A stretch of DNA of 64,000 nt from Caballeronia insecticola (GTDB lineage: Bacteria > Pseudomonadota > Gammaproteobacteria > Burkholderiales > Burkholderiaceae). Numbering within the stretch: the stretch's first letter is position 1; the number at the start of each line of letters is the position of its first letter. The stretch is taken from assembly GCF_000402035.1 (NCBI RefSeq), contig NC_021287.1, positions 744,001 to 808,000 of the forward strand. The letters run 5' to 3'. The notes beneath the pieces are model-generated. The model did not search any database. It was not told where the DNA came from and saw only the letters and a program-made list of their open reading frames with translations. The translations under genes were made by a program, and so were the position numbers. This document shows positions 8,301 through 15,786 of the stretch, in pieces.

Positions 8301-9748
8301 TGGAACTCAACGGGTTTCCCGAGTGGATCGCAGCATTGGTATTAGCATGGCCCACCGCGGTAGAAGACGTGTTGGTGCGAGAGGTCGCGAGCAACCTAGA
8401 CGAGTCTACACCGGAAGGACATTACACGATACTTGACGCGATTAGCCGTAGCGATGATCGCCTTGTGCGCCTGATGTCACCGGCCCTGATGCGCGAACTG
8501 AACGCCCGACCTGACTTGAACAGGGCTGCACTGCGGCCGTTGCTGTTCATCCTAAAGCGTGGCCTGTCCGGTAACTGGAAGCAGGCGCTCTACGAGCTGG
8601 TGCTAGGCAGATTTCGGTCGTCTGCAGAGCCGCAGGTCAGTGCGCAATACCTAGGCGTTGCATATGCGATCAATGCGCAAGATGCGACGGACAGCCTGAA
8701 AACGAAGCTAGATGTGATGGGCGAAGCGGAGAAAAAGGCGCTCGTTGAGCGTGTACTGCCACAGATTTTCGGTTCTCGGTGGTCGCTCACTGCACCGTCT
8801 CAAGTGCATCTCGACGTAGCAACGCTGGAACGCCTGGTCCTGCTCGCATACAGCACTGTGCGAATGGAAGATGACCGGGACCGCACGAATAAGGGCGTAT
8901 ATTCGCCAGACGAACGTGACGAGGCGCAGGAGGCCCGCTCCGCCGCATTCAATGCTCTGGTTACCATGCCAGGGCATGCCACGTATTCCGCGATCCTGCG
9001 TCTAATGGAGGCGCCCAATTTTCCGGTGGCTCGATCGCGCCTGCTCGCGCTGGCACAGGAACGAGCAGCCAATGATGCGGAGCATACAGTCTGGCGCGGC
9101 GATGAGCCCTTCCAAGTTGAGCAGCAGTATGAGCGGCAGCCGGTGACCGGACAGGAACTGCAAGTTGTGGTGCTGCAGCGCCTGGAAGATCTGCAACACG
9201 ACCTCGTTCACGGTGATTTCCAGCAAGGCACCACCTTGAGCGCGCAGCCTGACGAAGCGGCTGTACAGAATTGGTTGGCAGATCGACTAAGACAGGCGCA
9301 GGGAACATCATATTCGATTGAGCGCGAGGTGCGAGTTGCGGACGAGAAGGAGCCAGACTTGCGATTCCGGGCGAAGGCCAGCGACGCGAATGTGGCTACT
9401 GAAATCAAGGTTGCGGAAAGCTGGACGATGCAGCAGCTTGAGGACGCGCTGATCAAGCAGCTATGCGGCCAGTATCTACGCGGAAAAGATGGTCGCGAGG
9501 GCATCCTCCTTCTGGTACACCAAAAGCCGCGTCCAAAAGGCTGGGAGCTTCCCGATGGCACTTTTCTGAACTTCGGGGCGGTGGTGGAGCGGTTGCGTGC
9601 TTTGGCCGCACGGATCCGAAGTGAATCAACCGCAGGCCCGCAGCCAGAACTCTGCACGATCGATGTTTCTAGTTGCGTTCATCTTGTCGAACGTCGCAAA
9701 TCCGTCCCTAAGAGGTCGGGGCGAGCGAGCAGAGACACTTCCGCTTAA
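5360..9748 (+). CDS. Giant P-loop NTPase with C-terminal PD-(D/E)xK-like nuclease
   Basis: A 1462-residue protein. I take the ATG at 5360; an upstream frame adds only nine residues. Near the N-terminus are Walker A (AEAGSGKTEE, residues 51-60), Walker B (GWFFIDSIDEAK, 110-121) and a following strand IVLSGRHTDWEF (147-158), as in NACHT/STAND-type ATPases. About 1100 residues of helical, Leu/Arg-rich sequence follow, probably alpha-solenoid repeats that sense a ligand. The last 170 residues carry EPDLRF (D1333) and VATEIKVAES (E1348, K1350), spaced like PD-(D/E)xK nucleases. The layout (ATPase, sensor-like repeats, nuclease) is that of antiviral STAND proteins, but the nuclease is at the C-terminus rather than the N-terminus as in Avs proteins. 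I cannot assign it to a named system. It is transcribed alone. Confidence 0.75.
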   Translation: MTTIPLNRQFYEWKESTDWGAYSRYRVAAGFSDGLLGWPELLARRRVVILAEAGSGKTEELAEQARQQAAAGRFAVYATVQDVGRDGLDKALRPADRQRLTAWRNSSEPGWFFIDSIDEAKLDNVRLERALRQIAEGIADGEGRAHIVLSGRHTDWEFARDAQRLKEELPLPRDNPAEPLPTLENLVRQVLRNEKRPEPTPAETPLIVVMAQLNIGQVRTYAAAKGAPDLDGLMAAIEAGSLWGFACRPLDLDWIVRYWHRHGRLGNFSVMIEVGLRERLQETDPERSRRDRLDAVRAQHGLERIGAALVFGRQSTIAIPDNVAELRSEGTAAKIDDVLPDWSSEDRIRLLTRPVFDPATFGRARLHNDNEGAVRSYLTARWLQRLRRANLPQRRLHDLLFSRTYEVELVRPSMSEVAAWLALWDESVAAEVVRRAPFLLFTAGDPAHLSFETRRTLLTAMVERMRRDEEVPLLDLSSLARFAQPDIAPALRDIWVADKGHGEIRRFVLRLIWLGKIGNCTDLAISASFGQYGDLYTAMTAGRALLATGDEGTRRRYAEYIKLHCASMSPTLVWEAVEDLFPQLISVDDLVAILAIVQIGDAEGGGFNFEWHGAELVERLSSAADLTRLIEGLLKQLEAGPQPDIGERSPRDEQYAPALGAAARCLLDVSPPHLAPNAAIDALLRIGDRRLNMRNRRSEGESGAVVLLLQTPERRRAAFWRAADRLRNHRTLMGRPLLHRFQMEFLGWSSGLVLDDIDWLLLDGASRTHATERQLAINSALNLWSTSGESAALKARIAGVAATDAEMRAAYVEWMTPRMKSAKEIKSEEELAESVREAERKRSEQELSWIAFIEDLRANPEQLRRLNPTTTTSVDGRMYSLWQLLNQATPTNSRYAIDNVEPIRELVGQEVATAFAAGLPGIWRAWRPTLRSARPPSERNLVSTIDCLGLTGISIEAAVRSDWAQHLTEQQAIRAAEYATLELNGFPEWIAALVLAWPTAVEDVLVREVASNLDESTPEGHYTILDAISRSDDRLVRLMSPALMRELNARPDLNRAALRPLLFILKRGLSGNWKQALYELVLGRFRSSAEPQVSAQYLGVAYAINAQDATDSLKTKLDVMGEAEKKALVERVLPQIFGSRWSLTAPSQVHLDVATLERLVLLAYSTVRMEDDRDRTNKGVYSPDERDEAQEARSAAFNALVTMPGHATYSAILRLMEAPNFPVARSRLLALAQERAANDAEHTVWRGDEPFQVEQQYERQPVTGQELQVVVLQRLEDLQHDLVHGDFQQGTTLSAQPDEAAVQNWLADRLRQAQGTSYSIEREVRVADEKEPDLRFRAKASDANVATEIKVAESWTMQQLEDALIKQLCGQYLRGKDGREGILLLVHQKPRPKGWELPDGTFLNFGAVVERLRALAARIRSESTAGPQPELCTIDVSSCVHLVERRKSVPKRSGRASRDTSA

Positions 9749-10134
9749 GGGCGGAAGGACTTATTCATTGACGGTGAGAAGTGGTGAACTTGCAGCCGAC
9801 GCATCGCCCCGTATCGCCGAACGTCGGCAATGGTCAACACGAGCCCAATGCTTAAGGTGCGGCCCGGCCGCTCCACTTTGTTACCGACCGTTCGGACCAT
9901 GAGAGCCCGACCGGCGGCAATGGGTCGGGCTGCGGCAGTCCGCTCTTCGAACTTATAGCTGGAAAGCGGCCAGTCGGCAGTGCGTACTCCCGACCCGTGG
10001 CGGTCGTTAACAACTTGTGAGCGAGCGTCCGCACGTAGTCGCATAGCGGTCATCGAAGTCGTCTTGCTGAAATGCGGCCGTGATTCTTCGGCAGGCAGCG
10101 GAGACCGTCGAGTGGCGCCGCGCCTGCCCGGTGC
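9749..10134. other. Gap with dispersed repeat
   Basis: Between the convergent NTPase gene and the CusF-like remnant I see only the second copy of the dispersed repeat and no gene. Confidence 0.5.
9926..10000 (+). repeat. Dispersed degenerate repeat, copy 2
   Basis: GGCTGCGGCAGTCCGCTCTT ... CTTATAGCTGGAAAGCGG ... GTGCGTACTCCCGACCC closely matches copy 1 at 4780-4880 in the same orientation. The two copies bracket the NTPase gene. Confidence 0.5.
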
Positions 10135-10383
10135 TTACTGCTTTGCCATCTTCACAAGGATCTGCGTCCCGTCCACGTTTTCGACACGCACTTTGACGTT
10201 GTCGCCTTCCTTGATGCTGTTGACCATCACCGACTCTTTCGTCTTGAAGGGCCATCGCCATGGCCGGCATGCCGACATTGGTGGGCACCCGTGCTTTAGC
10301 GTCACCATGCCGCTTATCGAACCGCTATGCTTGTCCGCAGCCGTCGGTTCGAGGTTCTTGATCCGGCCGCATCGGCACAGCAT
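10135..10383 (-). pseudogene. CusF-like copper-binding protein, frame-shifted
   Basis: The frame ends in FKTKESVMVNSIKEGDNVKV and VRVENVDGTQILVKMAKQ and earlier has SGMVTLKHG, both typical of CusF/CopK-like periplasmic copper chaperones. Between these parts the frame reads nonsense (CPPMSACRPWRWP). A neighbouring frame there gives VPTNVGMPAMAMA, the Met-rich metal site expected at that point. Two compensating frameshifts have therefore replaced the metal site. The upstream end runs into the DUF6602 stop codon, so the signal peptide is also missing. It is most likely a dead remnant of a copper-efflux operon. Confidence 0.6.
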
Positions 10384-10385
10384 GT

Positions 10386-11552
10386 CTACTTGAGGGGCTC
10401 CCAATCCGCAGCGTTCAGACTACCCATAGCCAGCGCATACAGGTCACCGTCAATCGTCACGTCCAGTACGTTTAGCAGGGTCGAAAAATGGTCTGTCGGC
10501 ATGTTTTCCTCTGTTGACGGATTGGCTTGAATTTTGTCAATTCCCAGAAAATTGTCTGGATTGTACAGATAGAGTAATGCATTCATCCCGGTTGAATTTT
10601 CGGCTACGCCCAACGGCAGTTTTCCGAATTGCTTCTTAAGTAAATCGGAATGGCGTATTTTTTTGGTCTTCGCGCACCAAGCCACGATCTTTTCTAGAGT
10701 TGATTCTTTGAGGCGGGCCGGAACTGGTAATTTTCCGTCGAACGCCACTTGCGCCTCCGTAATTCGACCGAATACCGAAAAACGACCGATCTTAACTCCA
10801 GGGGAAAAATAGCGCTCCAATTCAACCGGCCCGAGCTTCATGCGTGAGCACATATCGTGTATAGCGCAATAAAATTTGAACAGACTGTCGTTGCCATACT
10901 TCAGCGGAACCGAGATGCATTTATTTGTTATAGTCTCACTGTCTAAGCAGGTTTCAAACAGATGCTGATGATGAATGCATCCCTCATTCAGGACGCATAT
11001 GTGATTTGGCCAAGTTGTGGGAGAATTTTTTGACTCCCACTCTTTCAGGTTTTCGTACAGGGAATCTATTGAGTTCCCATCTAGTGAGTAAGCAAAAACG
11101 ACGCCAAACGGTCTAGGCCTAGGGCGGACGATGGTGAACCCACTCCCCATAGGCTCCGCAATTGCACCGCCGACAGTCATCTCTTTGAAGACTTTTATTT
11201 TTTCCAGGGCGTCAAGTAACTCGGCTTTGGAAAGGCCTGACTTGACCTCAATAATTCCGTAGACGGAATCAATGGGGTAGATTTGATTATCTTCGTCATA
11301 GTGCAGCGAGAGGCCGTACATTGAGTCATAAACAACGATGTCGCACTGCCTAGATACGTCGCGTACATGTCCTACCACTTCCCCTGCGCCTAAGCCATAC
11401 TTGGCGGGCAGGCGGCCTTTTGCTAGAAAGTCACGAAGCGTGTTTTCGCGGGCAGTGCCACGAGTGCCTTTATGTACGAACTGCGCGGCCAGCTCAAAAT
11501 CACTGCGCATTTTGTCGCTGACCGCGCGGAACAATTGCTTGGCGTCCATCAT
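10386..11552 (-). CDS. DUF6602 family protein, PD-(D/E)xK nuclease-like
   Basis: A 388-residue protein starting at 11552, with GGGGAG upstream. Residues 30-110 show the DUF6602 pattern: KGTRGTAREN, a Leu-Pro-x-x-Tyr-Gly-Leu-Gly-x-Gly turn, then CDIVVYD (D71) and VYGIIEVKSGLSK (E102, K104). The last two elements match the D...ExK active site of restriction-type nucleases. The C-terminal 250 residues show no motif I know. DUF6602 genes are often found in defence islands and near restriction systems. Here the gene converges on the giant NTPase-nuclease with only remnants between. The DNA is visibly richer in AT than the core genes, which suggests transfer. Nuclease activity is inferred from motif spacing. 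Confidence 0.7.
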   Translation of the reverse strand: MMDAKQLFRAVSDKMRSDFELAAQFVHKGTRGTARENTLRDFLAKGRLPAKYGLGAGEVVGHVRDVSRQCDIVVYDSMYGLSLHYDEDNQIYPIDSVYGIIEVKSGLSKAELLDALEKIKVFKEMTVGGAIAEPMGSGFTIVRPRPRPFGVVFAYSLDGNSIDSLYENLKEWESKNSPTTWPNHICVLNEGCIHHQHLFETCLDSETITNKCISVPLKYGNDSLFKFYCAIHDMCSRMKLGPVELERYFSPGVKIGRFSVFGRITEAQVAFDGKLPVPARLKESTLEKIVAWCAKTKKIRHSDLLKKQFGKLPLGVAENSTGMNALLYLYNPDNFLGIDKIQANPSTEENMPTDHFSTLLNVLDVTIDGDLYALAMGSLNAADWEPLK

Positions 11553-12138
11553 TTTTGCTCCCCTTGACGCGCTTTAATTGACCGCGTCGCGTTTGTCGAT
11601 AACTTCTCTTATCTTGGCAGGAAGTGTCCCATAGATCACGTCGACGAACCGCTCGCTATCGGGCGAGTTTCGCGACTGCTGCGACTTGCGTCCGATAGCG
11701 CTCAAACCAACCAGCGACAGACGACCTGTCGCAGACAGTCTCCGCGCTTGTTGGATATCTCGTGTTTAGGCAAATGCGGACGTTCAGGATGACGACCCGA
11801 ATGGCTCTTCATGGCAGCGTTGAGGCAATGCCACCTGCGACCTGCTCGCCGAAGACCGGCCGTTGAGCGTGGGCGGACGAAACCTTGCATATCCGCATTG
11901 GATGTTGACCCGACCCGACCGCTTGTTGCCGGGTTGAAGCGGTACCAGTCACGAATTGTTCGCCTAATCGGTCTTGAATAGTTCTGGATGACTCCGCGTG
12001 CATTCGGGCCGGACGGCGACCTCGACCTTCCCTTCATGGCCAATTCGTGCTGCACTGGCGGGCAGTCGCCGAACCTATGACAGCGCCAAGCCGGCGGCGG
12101 GTGAGCGTAGCGTACGAATTTCCGTTGCCGAGACTCCC
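11553..12138. other. Intergenic region, no gene supported
   Basis: About 590 bases between the DUF6602 start and the end of the MFS exporter gene. It includes GC-rich decayed sequence faintly like the dispersed repeat (around 11835-11875) but no convincing coding frame. The DUF6602 promoter should lie at the left end. Confidence 0.45.
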
Positions 12139-13398
12139 TCATATTGCGATAGAACGCTCATCCTCGCGGCATTGATGCGACAGTCTGCCGATCACCCGAC
12201 GGTGCAACGTCCAGACGACGAGGCCGGCCGCCGCGCAAGCCCACCACAGATTGCAGCCGCCCAGCGTGCCGTATATTAGTGTGCCCGCGGCTGGGCCGTA
12301 CAGCGAATGGCCAAGCCAGGCGGCGGTGAATATCCCCAAATAGCGGCCGCGGTCGCGACCGTCGCTGTGGTTCATGACGGCTAGCGTCCACGCAGGCGTT
12401 AGTAGGATTTCGGCCGCTGTGATGCAGGCCATCGTCGCGATGGCCTGCGCGGGGCCGTGGCCGACATTCAGCAACGGAAACGCGACCGCGAGCAGTAATG
12501 TGCCCCACCGACTCGCGGCGACTAAGCCGATGCGATCGATCAGCACCATAGCCGGCGCTTGAGCGACTACGATTAGGAGCGCGTTGAATGAGAACAGATA
12601 GCCGATCCAGCGTGCGTCAAGCCGATAATCTTCGGAAAGGAACAAACCAAACGCACCGTACATCTGGTCGAAGATGCCAAGTGCGATCAATTGGCCGAGC
12701 ACGAAAAGTAGGAACGCGCGATCGGCCCACGGAGATGCGGCCGCAGATGAGGATCCGCAGGCGACCGCGCGGGCGTCGACTAAATCGCGGCTCAATCGCG
12801 AGTCAGTCACTCTGGCGCGGTTGCTCGCGTGACAAATCACCAGGCCCCCGCCAAGAACATTCGCTATGCCGGCAGCGGCAAACAATATTGGGTAGCCGAT
12901 GCCTGACAGCGCGGCAGCGGCGACGCTGGCGAGCGCCACGCCGAGGTTAAAGCAGATCCTGTGCAGGCCTTGCATCCAGCTCGCATTGTCTGACGTGGCG
13001 GCTTCCATCACGAGCCGCAGATTCGCGGGCCGGAACGCGCCGTCCGCGATACCGATTGCAGGCACGATGACTAGCAGCCAGGTCACTGCGGGCAATTGCG
13101 ACAGGCCGGCGGACAAGGCACCGCTTGCGCAGAGACAGACTGCGGTGAGCTTGCGCGAGTCCACTCGGTCCGTCAAAGCCCCGCCAGCATAGGCACCAGC
13201 GACGCAACCCGCTCCGTAGGCGGCCATCAGCATTCCAATTGTTCCAAACCCGAGCGTGTAGCTGCCTCGAAAGAGCAACGGCATGAACAGCTTGACGATG
13301 ACGCTTGCGCTATTGAGCATGGTTGCGCAGAGCTGGGCGCGTACCGCGACGGGAAGCGCTAGGAAGCGGGACAACGAAGCACGAGGCTGTGTGGCCAT
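12139..13398 (-). CDS. MFS exporter of the PLP/ATP-grasp operon
   Basis: A 419-residue major facilitator protein with about 12 hydrophobic segments. The loop GGALTDRVDSRKL near residue 80 is the family's motif A, and the overall pattern resembles drug or metabolite efflux proteins. It is the last gene of the minus-strand operon 18330-12139, 61 bases after the ATP-grasp gene. An exporter at this point would be expected to secrete, and give resistance to, the product of the three enzymes upstream. The substrate is not known. The nearer family alternative is a YfcJ/YhhS-like sugar or amino-acid effluxer. Confidence 0.75.
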   Translation of the reverse strand: MATQPRASLSRFLALPVAVRAQLCATMLNSASVIVKLFMPLLFRGSYTLGFGTIGMLMAAYGAGCVAGAYAGGALTDRVDSRKLTAVCLCASGALSAGLSQLPAVTWLLVIVPAIGIADGAFRPANLRLVMEAATSDNASWMQGLHRICFNLGVALASVAAAALSGIGYPILFAAAGIANVLGGGLVICHASNRARVTDSRLSRDLVDARAVACGSSSAAASPWADRAFLLFVLGQLIALGIFDQMYGAFGLFLSEDYRLDARWIGYLFSFNALLIVVAQAPAMVLIDRIGLVAASRWGTLLLAVAFPLLNVGHGPAQAIATMACITAAEILLTPAWTLAVMNHSDGRDRGRYLGIFTAAWLGHSLYGPAAGTLIYGTLGGCNLWWACAAAGLVVWTLHRRVIGRLSHQCREDERSIAI

Positions 13399-13459
13399 AG
13401 GTCTCGAGAACGAAAGAATGGGCGATTGGCCGCAAATGCGGCCGAGCCGCTAGTCTGGG

Positions 13460-14707
13460 TTAGAGTGTGACGCGGATCTTCGCGTCGGCGGCTAGACGGG
13501 TCGCGAGCGTCATAGCTTCATTGGCCGAAGGCTGCGAAACTATGATCGAGCCGACGACGCCTTGATTCGACTCAGCCGTTTCAATCCACTGCCCGCGCGC
13601 GCGTAACTCGTTCACGAACTCCACGCCGTCGTGCGCCGCCAGCTCCGCGCCATTGGAAATGCCGTCGAAATAGCCGGAGCGAGGCATCGTCAGTCGATGA
13701 ATTGCCACGCCTCGGCTGCGCGTGGGCTGCCAGAGAAGCGGTAGACCGCACGCGACGTCGACGATCGCATGCGCGGGGTTCTGGCCGGTTGCGATCTCGA
13801 TCATGTGGCTGCCCATTTGATCGCCGACCAGACGTGGATTCATTTCAAGAATTTTGACCTGGTCGCCGTCGACGATCTTGCAGTCGATATTGATCGCGCC
13901 CACTTCGAAGCCGAGCGCATCGACGACCGGCGCGATCGCGTCGACGAGTTGCTCGGTGTTGCGGAGGTCGGCCGGGAAGCTCGCGCCTATTTTTATGAAA
14001 TGGCCGATATCACGCCCGGAGATCTTCTTGCTGAAGGCACCGATTGAAATAAGGTTGCCGCCGGGCGCGCGCAGCAGGTCGAGACAATACTCGTCACCAC
14101 CGATCGCCTCCTCGAGCAGCACACCATGTGCGAACTCCTGCCCTGACACGTCGCGCCCCCAGCGCTTGCGCGCGTCGAAGTACGCATGAAGAGCATCAGG
14201 ATGCTCGATCAGTTTGACGTATAGGCTGTCGTTGCCTGTCAGCGGCTTCGCGACAAGCGGATATCCGGCCGACGCCCCAAACTGCAGCGCATCGTCGACC
14301 GTGTGCGCTTGCGTGTAGGCAGGATTGAGCCCCGGCGCGATCCGCGCGATCGCTTCGCGCATCTTGAACTTGTCTTTGATGGTATCTACAACGTCGGGGC
14401 TATTGCCGGGCAGGTCGAGTTGCGCGGCGAGCGTCGCCGTCTGGACGACGTGAAAATCGCTTGTCGTTACGACTCCAACGATCGAATGCTTGCGCGCGAC
14501 GATGTCGGCGTGGGCGATCAGCGCGGCCGCGGACGTCGTGTCGACTACCCTCACGATGTCGCAATGCGCCAAGATCCGCTCTCCGTAGCGCTGGGGATCC
14601 GCGCTCATCAGGACGACGATGAGACCGGCGCGCTTGGCGTGCGCACACGCAACCTCGCCTGCGCCTGTGATACTTGCCTCGATGAATAGGATGCAGTTCA
14701 ACGTCAT
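13460..14707 (-). CDS. ATP-grasp carboxylate-amine ligase
   Basis: A 415-residue protein starting at the ATG at 14707, with AAAGGGAAC upstream; this ATG overlaps the previous stop as ATGA. The N-terminus (CILFIEASITGAGE) is a preATP-grasp fold. The centre has GYPLVAKPLTGNDS (ATP-binding lysine) and GVLLEEAIGGDEYCLD. Later comes VKILEMNPRLVGDQMGSHMIE, whose Glu and Asn bind Mg-ATP. This is the layout of BacD/CARNS-type L-amino-acid ligases, which join an amino acid to another amine through an acyl phosphate. With the neighbouring enzymes it probably conjugates an unusual amino acid into a dipeptide or amide. The partner substrates cannot be told from sequence. Confidence 0.8.
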   Translation of the reverse strand: MTLNCILFIEASITGAGEVACAHAKRAGLIVVLMSADPQRYGERILAHCDIVRVVDTTSAAALIAHADIVARKHSIVGVVTTSDFHVVQTATLAAQLDLPGNSPDVVDTIKDKFKMREAIARIAPGLNPAYTQAHTVDDALQFGASAGYPLVAKPLTGNDSLYVKLIEHPDALHAYFDARKRWGRDVSGQEFAHGVLLEEAIGGDEYCLDLLRAPGGNLISIGAFSKKISGRDIGHFIKIGASFPADLRNTEQLVDAIAPVVDALGFEVGAINIDCKIVDGDQVKILEMNPRLVGDQMGSHMIEIATGQNPAHAIVDVACGLPLLWQPTRSRGVAIHRLTMPRSGYFDGISNGAELAAHDGVEFVNELRARGQWIETAESNQGVVGSIIVSQPSANEAMTLATRLAADAKIRVTL

Positions 14708-15771
14708 GTTCCCTTTCGTGTAGAACGACGCGGCGCGGTCAGCTCGGCAAGCATCGCGTCCCAGTATCTTTCCGCCACGCATTCGCGCAAACGAACGCCT
14801 GTTGCGATATCACGGCTCGTTTGCGCGCCGTTTTCGTAAATCGCAGGCAGGATGATGTTGTGAAGCCAGCCTTGGGCATGCTGGGTGTCCAGTACGCTAT
14901 GCTCGGCGTAATAGTCCAACAACGACTCGTCGACGCCGAGACGGGCGCCGCCGCGGGCGATGGAGCCGAAGCGGGCTGGCGTAATTGCCTCGAGACACCC
15001 GAGATAGCCAACGCAATATAGGTAGAAGTCGCGGAAGTGCGCGAGAAACATCATGTAGCTGCCGCAAGCAAGCGCTTCCCACGGCAACGCGTCACGAGAA
15101 ATTGAACGAATGCCAAGCCCCTCAACAAGCCGCTCGAACATCGTTAGATGAAACTTGTCCGGATTCGTGCTGCCAACCTCGTCTTGTAGGTTGTGGAAGA
15201 ACTCGCTTTTGGGCGCGCCGCGGACGCCGACCTGGGCGAGCGCTAGCACGTCGTCAAACGATACGTGCACGCCAGCTTCAACCTCGATAAATCGGCGAAA
15301 CTGCGCCTCGTTCGCCTGCGTTTGGATGAAATCGAAGAGCCGGTGGGGTGTACGGCCGTCTAATCTCGAACGCGCGTCGTACCAGTGCTCGAATGCGTCG
15401 GCCGACTGAGGAAGCGACTCTTCTTTGAATGATTGCAGATCCGCATCGAGCTGCGCCTCGATGATGCGCTGCTGCACTTCGAACATGAGCGGCGAGCGCT
15501 CCACGTGATCCCGCGTGCGATTGAAGCGCCGGAACAGGATCTCGTTCAGACTCGCGTGGAGTGCATGCAAGCTGTCCTCCCGGCGCATGTCATAGGCGGC
15601 GCGCAACTGCTCGTTGAGCAAGTCCCGCAATTGCTCGCGCTCGTCGCCCGACTCCGGGCGCCGCAGACATCTTTTGAAACTGGCCGCATACGCGCTGGCT
15701 CGCACGCAACTGTAGGTAAGCGAACGGTGGTTTCCGATGTCGACAAGGTCGTATCCTTGCTGATTTAGCAT
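14704..15771 (-). CDS. Heme-oxygenase-like diiron oxidase (iron-containing redox enzyme)
   Basis: A 355-residue protein of the Haem_oxygenas_2/TenA-like fold. I use the ATG at 15771; a GTG lies one codon upstream. The metal-site pattern is intact: a helix with EAQFRRFIEVEAG, then FFHNLQDEVGS followed by FHLTMFERLVEGLG (Glu and His ligands), and DYYAEHSVLDTQHAQGW, which supplies His, Asp and His. This HxxxDxxH element marks the HDO superfamily (SznF, UndA, BesC), enzymes that use diiron-peroxo chemistry for N-oxygenation or C-C bond cleavage of amino or fatty acids. The N-terminal 140 residues are helical with no motif I know. The gene sits between PLP and ATP-grasp genes with a 15-base gap and an ATGA overlap, so all are co-transcribed. 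Confidence 0.8.
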   Translation of the reverse strand: MLNQQGYDLVDIGNHRSLTYSCVRASAYAASFKRCLRRPESGDEREQLRDLLNEQLRAAYDMRREDSLHALHASLNEILFRRFNRTRDHVERSPLMFEVQQRIIEAQLDADLQSFKEESLPQSADAFEHWYDARSRLDGRTPHRLFDFIQTQANEAQFRRFIEVEAGVHVSFDDVLALAQVGVRGAPKSEFFHNLQDEVGSTNPDKFHLTMFERLVEGLGIRSISRDALPWEALACGSYMMFLAHFRDFYLYCVGYLGCLEAITPARFGSIARGGARLGVDESLLDYYAEHSVLDTQHAQGWLHNIILPAIYENGAQTSRDIATGVRLRECVAERYWDAMLAELTAPRRSTRKGT

Positions 15772-15786
15772 CACCTTTTTGCCCTC

